Source: Flavicella sp.
GTDB lineage: Bacteria > Bacteroidota > Bacteroidia > Flavobacteriales > Flavobacteriaceae
NCBI RefSeq assembly: GCF_029238425.1
Contig: NZ_JAQWGB010000059.1
Span: forward strand, 1-34,388
DNA: 34,388 bases
Reading direction: 5' to 3'
In this document: positions 16,658-23,321 of the stretch, piece by piece
Layout: the number at the start of each line of letters is the position of its first letter
Numbering within the stretch: position 1 is the first letter of the stretch
Position numbers and translations under genes: made by a program
The notes under the pieces: generated by a model
What the model was told of the DNA's origin: nothing
The model's input: only the letters and a program-made list of their open reading frames with translations
The model's database searches: none

Positions 16658-17137
16658 TTATTCTACTTTGTCAAGTTCACCAATAAACGGAACGTTTTCG
16701 TATACCGCAGTTTTAGATAAACTTAAGAAGTAGTTTTCAATTTGTAAAAACTGTGCAGCGGCTCTTGGTCCACCTGCTTTTTTCAATTTCTTGAAATATT
16801 TTTCAATATTTTTAGCGTTGTTTTTGCTTTGCTTTAAACTTCTTTTACAAAGTTCTTCAATTTTATCATTTGATAGACTTGTATAGTTTTCAGCATAGTC
16901 AGTGATCAAAGCAATTCTTTCAGAACGTAATTCTTTTCTGTCCGCTTCGTAAGCTTTGTATATTTCCCAAAAAGCATCTTTGTTTTCAGAATCAACAGTG
17001 ATAAAATCTTTTACGATTGTAAGTTTATCCACTCCAAATAAAGCTTGGAAAAAGTCGGTGTCATTAGTGTCTTGTTGTGCAAGCATAGCTAATGGAGATA
17101 AAATACAAGCGATAATTAGTGTACAGATTTTTTTCAT
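16658..17137 (-). CDS. Small secreted helical protein, unknown
   Basis: A 159-residue exported protein (signal cleaved after LAMLA, near residue 20). The mature part is almost all helical and charged, with KAYEADRKELRSERI and SKNNAKNIEKYFKKLKKAGG, comparable in style to periplasmic Spy/CpxP-like helical proteins, though I see no LTxxQ motif. Not recognised. It lies between a barrel gene and a membrane gene in the operon. Confidence 0.65.
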   Translation of the reverse strand: MKKICTLIIACILSPLAMLAQQDTNDTDFFQALFGVDKLTIVKDFITVDSENKDAFWEIYKAYEADRKELRSERIALITDYAENYTSLSNDKIEELCKRSLKQSKNNAKNIEKYFKKLKKAGGPRAAAQFLQIENYFLSLSKTAVYENVPFIGELDKVE

Positions 17138-17159
17138 GATTTCGTTTTTTTATTATTGT

Positions 17160-17663
17160 TTATTGATTTTCTTTTGTTTTAAAAAATAGCTTTGTAAGCG
17201 CTCCTTTTTCCATAGAATCTCTTATAGCGATAATTACATTGTAACTACCAAGAGAAAAAAATGAGGCAATTAAAATTAATCTAAATTGCATAGGGTCTCT
17301 ATGTTCATGTATGGATTTTATGGCTTCCATAAAATTATTGCCTTCTAGTAATGTGTGAATAAGGTTCTCTATAAAAAGGACAAAAGTCAATACCAAAGTA
17401 TAGATAATGGATTTGAACAATACATTTTTATACAAGGCTTGACGAACGTACATCTTTCCAAGAGGAGTTTTATCAAGAAGAATCACAACTTTACTCATGA
17501 CTAAGGCTCCTACTAAAGCAGCAGAAAATCCATAGAATTCGACCTCTACTTGCGCCAGGGTAAGTTTTTTAATGAGAATTAAAACTCCAAAGCACAAAAG
17601 AAAATAAGCCGTGACTAAAAGAATCTCAATGATTTCTTTTTTTAATTTTTGAACAAAACTCAT
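17160..17663 (-). CDS. Inner-membrane protein with four helices, unknown
   Basis: A 167-residue protein with four hydrophobic segments (about 13-33, 42-62, 83-106, 127-147) and charged loops, and no signal peptide. A DKTPLGKMYVRQ segment follows helix 2. It is the only obvious inner-membrane protein of the envelope operon, so it could anchor or energise the system. No channel, kinase or transport motif is visible. Confidence 0.68.
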   Translation of the reverse strand: MSFVQKLKKEIIEILLVTAYFLLCFGVLILIKKLTLAQVEVEFYGFSAALVGALVMSKVVILLDKTPLGKMYVRQALYKNVLFKSIIYTLVLTFVLFIENLIHTLLEGNNFMEAIKSIHEHRDPMQFRLILIASFFSLGSYNVIIAIRDSMEKGALTKLFFKTKENQ

Positions 17664-17670
17664 CTTTTTC

Positions 17671-18252
17671 TTATTTAGAATCTATTTTTTTCAAGGAAAC
17701 GGCGATTGCCTCTGCATAGGTTAAAATAAATTCTTGACCAATGCGCACCTTTTCTAATATTTTAGAATCTTGTACAGGGATTGTCATAAAGTTTCCACCC
17801 GGACCTCTAACGGTTGCTAGCATATAAGGCCTGTTTAAAACTTCGATAGTAACAATTGCTTTTGCAACTGCCCCCACAAGAGCACCTGGGTCTACACCTT
17901 CGGGTGCTTTACCCGCTTCAGAAATTATTTGCAACGGTGCTGCACGTTCAGCTAAAGTAGGTTCTCTAAACTCTGCCTTGATATAGGTCCAATAGTCAAA
18001 ACTGATTTTATCATCTACCGAGATTTCATCAAATCGTTTGATTTGTTCTCCTGCTTTGATGGTATTCAAGTCTCCCTCAGGCCCCATTAAGGTAAGCTCT
18101 CTAGTTTCCTTATTGATTTTTGTAACGGTACCCTCACTCGAAACGAGGTTCCATCTTTCTTTTGAAGGTTGTTCTTCTTGAATTACTTGTGCAAAAGAGA
18201 TTTGCACAAGTAATATTAAGATTGTTGAAAAGAATAAATTTTTCTTATTCAT
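17671..18252 (-). CDS. Secreted protein with duplicated beta domain, unknown
   Basis: A 193-residue exported protein (cleavage after ISFA). Two halves look alike: residues about 38-90 (GTVTKINKETRELTLMGPEG ... FDEISVDDKISFDYW) and about 128-190 (VTIEVLNRPYMLATVRGPGG ... ILEKVRIGQEFILTYAEAIA). Each runs strand-turn-strand with a GPEG/GPGG corner and ends in a V-x-D/G-x-hydrophobic strand, like an OB-fold or SH3-like pair. Similar duplicated secreted proteins of unknown role occur in Proteobacteria. Part of the operon (7 bp to the next gene). Confidence 0.65.
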   Translation of the reverse strand: MNKKNLFFSTILILLVQISFAQVIQEEQPSKERWNLVSSEGTVTKINKETRELTLMGPEGDLNTIKAGEQIKRFDEISVDDKISFDYWTYIKAEFREPTLAERAAPLQIISEAGKAPEGVDPGALVGAVAKAIVTIEVLNRPYMLATVRGPGGNFMTIPVQDSKILEKVRIGQEFILTYAEAIAVSLKKIDSK

Positions 18253-18270
18253 ATGAGTTTTCTAAAATTA

Positions 18271-18951
18271 TTACCACTCCCAGTATAAACCAGCTCCAAT
18301 GTTGATGCTTGCAAGGTGATCTATATTAAAGTAGTCGTTTTTATTTGTCGAATAGTTATAGGTAGCATAAGTAGCAATACCGAAAGTTTCATTCACTTCT
18401 AATTGCAATCCTATTTCTGGTTTTACTAAGAATCCCCAGTTACTTTCACTAACAACATAAATATTAAAGTAAGCATCTTGTTCAGAATATACAGTTCCCA
18501 ATCCTAGACCTATATAAGGTTTGATGTTTCTTTTGTATAGAAAGTAGTAACCATTAATAGCCATAGGTAAAGTGTAAATATGTCTTACCATGTCGGTATG
18601 TACCGCTCCACTACCATCAGGTCTTTCATATACTTTAGGTCCGTAATATTCATTGAAAGAGTTCCATCCTAAGGAAGCTCCGATGGCTAAATTTCCACCA
18701 TCTACAAAATGTTTGTAATCAAATCTACCACCGCTATAACTGTTTTGTCCTAAGAAGTCATTTCCAGAAGGAATAGCCATTTCCCAGTTCAATACAAACT
18801 GATCTTCTGCAGTCATAGTATAGGTGTAAATTTCTCTATCTGGACTTGGACCATCAGAAGGCCAAGGAGAAGTTACGGTTGTCGTTGTTGGTGTTTGTGC
18901 TTGTATGAAATGTCCCATACCAAACACTAAAAGAATTATAATTTTTTTCAT
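18271..18951 (-). CDS. Outer-membrane beta-barrel protein
   Basis: A 226-residue protein with signal peptide (cleavage after FIQA) followed by an unusual proline/threonine-rich leader, then alternating strands (FVLNWEMAIPSGNDFLG, YIGLGLGTVYSEQ, FLVKPEIGLQLEVN) and a C-terminal aromatic-ended strand (NIGAGLYWEW). This is typical of small OmpW-like porins. Substrate and function are unknown. 18 bp before the duplicated-domain protein. Confidence 0.7.
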   Translation of the reverse strand: MKKIIILLVFGMGHFIQAQTPTTTTVTSPWPSDGPSPDREIYTYTMTAEDQFVLNWEMAIPSGNDFLGQNSYSGGRFDYKHFVDGGNLAIGASLGWNSFNEYYGPKVYERPDGSGAVHTDMVRHIYTLPMAINGYYFLYKRNIKPYIGLGLGTVYSEQDAYFNIYVVSESNWGFLVKPEIGLQLEVNETFGIATYATYNYSTNKNDYFNIDHLASINIGAGLYWEW

Positions 18952-18962
18952 GTCAGTAGGTT

Positions 18963-19637
18963 TTAATTGTTTTGGATATATGGAGATTGATCAAATGCTT
19001 GTTCTACTCCTCGTACAGCTCTTTCTATATTGGTAGTGTCATATGTACTTAATACACCGAACATAGCAGCATTCCATGCGCTAGGAATTCTACCTACATT
19101 ATCAGGATTGGTTAAATCTCCAATTTCAATACTCAAAGTACCTGTGTCAAATTTGTAATAAGAGCAGTATGGGTAGTAATATCCACCACCTCCCCATCCC
19201 CATGGAGGCCAGTATCCTGGGTAACCACCCCACCAACCCCAGCAGGTTTGACCGGTGTTAGTTACTCGAATAATAGCCGTTGCAAGGGCGATTTCAGCAG
19301 TTCCATCATTTACATCAGAGGGCGTTATAGTTCTAGCGTACCCTCTGTCACTCATGTTGTTTTCAGTTTCTTGAATAATTTGTACTGCGGCAACATTGTA
19401 ATGTGGAGAATTGCTTGGTGTTGCAACCATAATACTATCATCCAAGATGCTATTTGTGACAATAAAAATAGTATCTGATAAATAGTATGTGTCAAAATTA
19501 GCGAAATCTACTTCTAAATCTACGTCTGTAGCAACTACAAGCTCAGAAGAAAGTCCACCAAGGTCTGGTGACTTGTAACAGGAATTCAGAAGTACTAGTG
19601 CACAAATGAATCCTAAAAATTGAATTGTTTTTTTCAT
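18963..19637 (-). CDS. DUF4136-type lipoprotein with Trp/Gly-rich insert
   Basis: A 224-residue lipoprotein (Cys20 after LLNS). DUF4136 features: VDFANFDTYYL, NMSDRGYARTIT, DVNDGTAEIALATAI and the C-terminal DLTNPDNVGRIPSAWNAAM. Where the family has a short loop, it carries a 30-residue Trp/Gly/Pro/Tyr stretch (131-160). DUF4136 members are envelope lipoproteins of unknown function. 11 bp before the OmpW-like gene. Confidence 0.78.
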   Translation of the reverse strand: MKKTIQFLGFICALVLLNSCYKSPDLGGLSSELVVATDVDLEVDFANFDTYYLSDTIFIVTNSILDDSIMVATPSNSPHYNVAAVQIIQETENNMSDRGYARTITPSDVNDGTAEIALATAIIRVTNTGQTCWGWWGGYPGYWPPWGWGGGGYYYPYCSYYKFDTGTLSIEIGDLTNPDNVGRIPSAWNAAMFGVLSTYDTTNIERAVRGVEQAFDQSPYIQNN

Positions 19638-19703
19638 TGTTTATTTATTTTGGGTGTTTCTGTAATTAATTAAATCTATATTTTAATGAAAATACTTATG
19701 ATG

Positions 19704-20429
19704 TTATTCATTCATTTTATTTTCTTTTTCTTCTCTCTTTTTCTTAGCGGCATTTGCTCCAATTGGAACATTTAGTTTTAAGAATAAACTGTTGTTTTTG
19801 GTTCCGGTTCGGTTCTTATAAACGTCAACCATACCAAAATAGTATTTAACTCCAATTGTCATGCCGTCATTTTTCATTAGTCGATAACCTGTTCCCAATG
19901 TTATTCCTGCATCAATTTTATTGATCGCATCTGAATTTGAATGTCTAATTCTGATTTCTTCATTACCATCATCATAATTAAATTCTACAAAGCCTTTTCG
20001 CATCCAGCCAATCTGTGGCCCTCCTTCAAAATAAATTCTATTTTTAAGACTGTATTTTAATAATACCGGAACTATAAAATAACTTAGTTCTTGTTTGTAG
20101 CTACCTGGTTCAGATTCTGTAGGGATCTCTAAAAAAGTTAAATCTTCTGAGCTTAAATTATTTGCTCCTAAAGTTGATTTAACGAGTACACCTGTATCTA
20201 AGTGTAATCTTTCTTTTAAGGTAATGTCAAAATAAAAACCAAGATTGTAATTTCTTACGCTGCCATCATTGTTTAAATTTGAAATATTGGCCCAGTTTAC
20301 TCCTCCCTCTAGTCCGAATTCCAAACCTTCGGAATTCAATTTATCACCAAAAATTAAACTCAACAATACCTGTGAATGCATAGCATTGCTAAATAGGAGT
20401 AATAAAAAAAGAACCTTAAGTTTTTTCAT
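19704..20429 (-). CDS. PorT-type outer-membrane barrel protein
   Basis: A 241-residue protein with signal peptide (cleavage after AMHS), then the outer-membrane beta-barrel pattern FGLEGGVNWANISNLNNDG ... YIVPVLLKYSL ... FEGGPQIGWMRKG ... GTGYRLMKNDGMTIGVKYYFGM, which fits the PorT/OMP_b-brl_2 group of Bacteroidetes. It ends with a charged tail (KKKREEKENKMNE). In the operon after a 13-bp gap. The 66 bp to the next gene is the operon's widest gap and could hold an internal start. Confidence 0.75.
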   Translation of the reverse strand: MKKLKVLFLLLLFSNAMHSQVLLSLIFGDKLNSEGLEFGLEGGVNWANISNLNNDGSVRNYNLGFYFDITLKERLHLDTGVLVKSTLGANNLSSEDLTFLEIPTESEPGSYKQELSYFIVPVLLKYSLKNRIYFEGGPQIGWMRKGFVEFNYDDGNEEIRIRHSNSDAINKIDAGITLGTGYRLMKNDGMTIGVKYYFGMVDVYKNRTGTKNNSLFLKLNVPIGANAAKKKREEKENKMNE

Positions 20430-20442
20430 GCGGTTTAAAAAA

Positions 20443-21042
20443 TTACAGCCAATTTACAACAAGTGGTTCAGCTAATTGAAAAGTACCTTCAGTCCCTTTA
20501 GGAAAATAAATTACCGTACCCGGTTTTAACATTCCAACGGCAGCACCAACGGCAGCACCTTTCCCGGCACCTTCACCACCATCAAAGGCTGCACCAACAC
20601 CAGCGCCGATAGCTGCTTTTCGCATTGTGTTTCTACCATTTCCTTCGGTTTCTACTTGTTTTCCTTCTGTTTTGCATTTCTGAACATAATTGTCAACAAT
20701 AAAACCACCAATAGTAATAGCAAACTTGCTACCACGTCTTTTTGTGTTTTCTGAAATAAGCACTTCCATTTGAACCAAAGTTCCCTTTGGGATTAAGACT
20801 TTTCCTTTTGAGGTAACATCTCTATCCAATTCTACGAAAAAATGATCCCCTGCTTGAAAGTTTTTAGCATAGATGTCTTTAGTAGCTTTTACAAAAATGA
20901 TTGTTCCGACAGGTAATGTAGGGTAGTCAACAGTTGCTGCTTCCGTTTTTGTTGTCTCTTCTGTTTGTGCTAAAGCCTTGAAGTTTTTAGTGCTGAATAA
21001 TGAGATCGCTAGAATTAGAATGTAGATGTGTGATTTGTTCAT
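20443..21042 (-). CDS. Secreted glycine-zipper protein
   Basis: A 199-residue exported protein (cleavage near ALAQ). Residues 43-120 look like a beta domain (VGTIIFVKATKDIYAKNF, KVLIPKGTLVQMEVL), followed by a glycine zipper (144-171, GAGVGAAFDGGEGAGKGAA) that can insert in membranes or self-pack, then GTVIYFPKGTEGTFQLAEPL, a second barrel-like strand pair. Similar domain order is found in pilus or secretion-related and stress lipoproteins; no specific match is certain. 6 bp after the first gene of the operon. Confidence 0.65.
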   Translation of the reverse strand: MNKSHIYILILAISLFSTKNFKALAQTEETTKTEAATVDYPTLPVGTIIFVKATKDIYAKNFQAGDHFFVELDRDVTSKGKVLIPKGTLVQMEVLISENTKRRGSKFAITIGGFIVDNYVQKCKTEGKQVETEGNGRNTMRKAAIGAGVGAAFDGGEGAGKGAAVGAAVGMLKPGTVIYFPKGTEGTFQLAEPLVVNWL

Positions 21043-21048
21043 GATATT

Positions 21049-21720
21049 TTATTTTAATGCTTTTGCTATTTCTTTTACATATTCCTCTGCAGCAGTATAT
21101 ACGGTTTCAGGATCGTCTACGGCGGAAGTTACCACAGCTACAAGTTGTTCTGTTGAGGCGAGTTCCAAATTAAAAATTACAGTTTCCAAAACAAACGATT
21201 TTCTAATGTCTGTATAGGTTTCGCTTGGGACATAACTTTGATATGTTGGATGTGAGTAAGGGTGATTGTAGTATCCGTAAAATCCACCATAATATTGTGG
21301 GTATAGTGAACTATAACTTCCTCCTGTGTAGTATCCACCGTGTTCAGTAGTTACTGTTTTTTCACTTCTTTTTTTAACACTGGTTAGGATGATGGCATTG
21401 AATCCAAGTTCTTTTATATTCGCAACAAGCTCCTTTCTCTCTTCATCTGTGTATTCTCTCTGGTCATTGAAAATTGGTATTTTCATGTAACTTGTACTTG
21501 CCTTGATTTTATTTTTCTTTAAATGAGCTACCATTTGTTCTTCAAAGGCCCCTCTTTTTTTATTGTCTTCAGTTCTAGTAATCACCAAAATATTTTGATC
21601 AACAATGGTGTTTAGTTTGTCTGATTTCCATGCGTTGATCACCTCTACACTGGATTTACATCCTGAAAGGATTACTATAAGTGAAGTAAGAAGGGTAATG
21701 TTTTTTATTTTTTGCATCAT
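21049..21720 (-). CDS. Lipoprotein with Gly/Tyr-rich loop, first gene of the envelope operon
   Basis: A 223-residue lipoprotein (Cys21 after ILSG). Residues 43-118 look like an alpha/beta domain (NILVITRTEDNKKRGAFEEQ ... KELGFNAIILTSVKK), the shape of periplasmic domains in the TolB-N or CsgG-like group. A Gly/Tyr-rich stretch (128-163) then leads into ETYTDIRKSFVLETVIFNLELAST. Function unknown. The upstream region has a -7 box at 21866-21873 and a perfect dyad at 21744-21758. Confidence 0.68.
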   Translation of the reverse strand: MMQKIKNITLLTSLIVILSGCKSSVEVINAWKSDKLNTIVDQNILVITRTEDNKKRGAFEEQMVAHLKKNKIKASTSYMKIPIFNDQREYTDEERKELVANIKELGFNAIILTSVKKRSEKTVTTEHGGYYTGGSYSSLYPQYYGGFYGYYNHPYSHPTYQSYVPSETYTDIRKSFVLETVIFNLELASTEQLVAVVTSAVDDPETVYTAAEEYVKEIAKALK

Positions 21721-21743
21721 TGTTAGGGCGCTTTATTTTGTAA

Positions 21744-21758
21744 CTGATTGTGAATCAG
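21744..21758 (-). promoter_or_regulatory. Dyad in the leader of the envelope operon
   Basis: CTGATT-N3-AATCAG is a perfect 6-3-6 inverted repeat, 24 bp before the ATG of the operon's first gene and downstream of a -7 box (TACATTTG on the minus strand, 21866-21873). It would lie in the untranslated leader: an operator or a small hairpin. The function is not known. Confidence 0.35.
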
Positions 21759-21935
21759 AGTTTGTTGTTAGGTTGTTTTCTTTTGAAAAACTAATGTAAA
21801 ATAGTAAGAATTATTTAAATACACGGAGAAATGCACCATTTTGGTTTGCAATACTTTTTTTACAGCAAATGTATTTATTATTCTAAATGATTAGGTAAAC
21901 CTAGGGTGATATTATTTCAAAGGATTTTTAAATAA

Positions 21936-21971
21936 AAACACCTCCTTTAAAAAATGATAAAGGAGGTGTTT
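21936..21971 (-). terminator. Terminator of the second Crp/Fnr gene
   Basis: A perfect 14-bp stem (21936-21949 with 21958-21971, core ACACCTCCTTT) with T-rich ends on both strands, 20 bp after the regulator stop. Confidence 0.88.
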
Positions 21972-21991
21972 GATATGTTTGTTTTTTAAGT

Positions 21992-22696
21992 TCAGCTATC
22001 TAAGAAATAATTGTGTTCAGATATTTCTTTTTTTAGTAACTCTAAATCTGCGATCCCAAGTTTCTTGCCTTTTGAAATGACAAGTTTTTCCTTTTTTAAA
22101 GATGAAATGATTCTAATAACTTGTTCTTCCGTAGTTCCTGCGAAATCTGCAAAATCTTTTCTAGGCAATTGAATATTAAAATACCCGTCTTCAGATTGTC
22201 CAAACTTTCTGTTGATATATAGAAAAGAGTCTATTACTTTTTCTCTCACGGTCATTTGGGCAAATTTTCTAACTTTCGTTTCAGATCTGTTAAGTTCCTC
22301 AGAATAGAAAAGCATCAAATCAAATGTTAGGTCTGGAATTTCATGAAGCATTTTCATCAAAATTTCATTGGTGAAATTACATAAATGTGTTTCCTTAATT
22401 GCCAAAGCTCCAATTGGGTAATTTTTTCCGCTACCAAAACCTCTATGACCAATTATTTCACCATCATGAGCAAATCTTACAATTTGTTCTCTCCCGTAAA
22501 TACCTGTTTTTACAACCTTAACTTGTCCTTTTCTAACAAAGAATAGTCCATGAGCAGGAGCTCCCTCCATGATAAATTGTTGCGATTTTTTACACTTGAT
22601 ATTGTGTTTTTCTACCAAGTATTTTTCAATATTTGGGTTTTTTATGTTTTTTTTGATTAAACAATCTGTGTTTTCGCATGTGATACAGTCTGACAT
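21992..22696 (-). CDS. Crp/Fnr-family regulator with FNR-like cysteines (paralogue 2)
   Basis: A 234-residue paralogue of the protein at 10358-11056, with the same order: N-terminal CX2CX4C (Cys4, Cys7, Cys12), Cys35, beta roll with Cys106 (THLCNFTNEIL), dimer helix, and winged HTH (GTTEEQVIRIISSLKK). The N-terminal 50 residues of the two are close to identical at the cysteine block; the dimer helix and DNA-recognition part are also well kept, so the two may bind the same sites. It is divergent from nirB, 625 bp away, and its own promoter also has TACGTA hexamers, so cross- or autoregulation is likely. Confidence 0.88.
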   Translation of the reverse strand: MSDCITCENTDCLIKKNIKNPNIEKYLVEKHNIKCKKSQQFIMEGAPAHGLFFVRKGQVKVVKTGIYGREQIVRFAHDGEIIGHRGFGSGKNYPIGALAIKETHLCNFTNEILMKMLHEIPDLTFDLMLFYSEELNRSETKVRKFAQMTVREKVIDSFLYINRKFGQSEDGYFNIQLPRKDFADFAGTTEEQVIRIISSLKKEKLVISKGKKLGIADLELLKKEISEHNYFLDS

Positions 22697-22723
22697 AATT
22701 GCTGTGTTTTGTGTTGTTGGTCA

Positions 22724-22766
22724 CAAAATTACGTAAAATAATTAACAAACTACGTATTAATACTTA
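22724..22766 (-). promoter_or_regulatory. Promoter of the second Crp/Fnr gene with TACGTA hexamers
   Basis: On the minus strand TAATTTTG (22724-22731) matches the -7 box and is joined to a TACGTA hexamer (22730-22735), as at nirB. A second TACGTA is at 22751-22756, inside an imperfect 16-bp palindrome (22751-22766, core GTATTAATAC) centred 27.5 bp upstream of the -7 box. Confidence 0.5.
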
Positions 22767-23240
22767 ATATGTTGTGAAAAAGAATGTTTTTTATGTCCTT
22801 AACTATGGAAATAAGTCAGTAAAAAAACAGATTGTTGCTTTTATGAGGTTTTTTTAGGTTATTGATGTTTTTGGGGGTGAAGGGTTGGTTTATCATTTTA
22901 TACTTTTCATTTGTTTCAAGGTTAGAGTCAGGACCTGGGTGTCTGTTTTCTTAAATTTAAAATAATGTTTATTTAATATGGATTTTTAATTTTTTGTAAT
23001 CTAAAAATGCTTTTTTTTGAAGTTTAATTTTTTTTGTTATTCGTTTGGTTAGAAAGTTTTTGAGAATAGGGGAGTCTCTTGTTGTTTGGTGTTTTGTTTT
23101 CTTGTGATTATTTTATGCTGACGACCAAAGCTGCGATTAAGTAGGTTTAAACTATGCATTATACAATATTGAAACCTGTTTTATGTTGATTTGATAAAAT
23201 CTCAATACATAAATTAAGAACAATGAATAATTTAGTTTCT
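22767..23240. other. Intergenic stretch without a visible gene
   Basis: About 470 bp of T-rich sequence between the second Crp/Fnr gene and the nirB operator array. I see no open frame with coding character, no RNA gene and no strong hairpin. The only feature I note is GGTTTAAACTATG at 23144-23156, which recurs nearly intact 111 bp downstream, next to the nirB promoter. Confidence 0.5.
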
Positions 23241-23295
23241 TACGTAAAATTAATGGTTTAAACTACGTATGGTTACGTAATTTTACGTAGTTTTG
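23241..23295 (+). promoter_or_regulatory. nirB promoter with phased TACGTA array
   Basis: A -7 box TAGTTTTG lies at 23288-23295, 26 bp before the ATG. TACGTA hexamers start at 23241, 23264, 23274 and 23284; the last three are exactly 10 bp apart and form a symmetric array centred at 23276.5. The last pair makes the palindrome TACGTAATTTTACGTA, whose end overlaps the -7 box. A perfect GTTTAAAC dyad at 23256-23263 is centred 28.5 bp from the -7 box. So repressor-like and activator-like sites may both be here. The bound proteins are not known. Confidence 0.6.
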
Positions 23296-23321
23296 CTGTG
23301 TTAATAATAAACACATAGAAT

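Noticed and set aside
22767-23240. Possible small RNA or riboswitch before nirB
   Set aside because: T-rich with no stable stem or conserved motif visible by eye.
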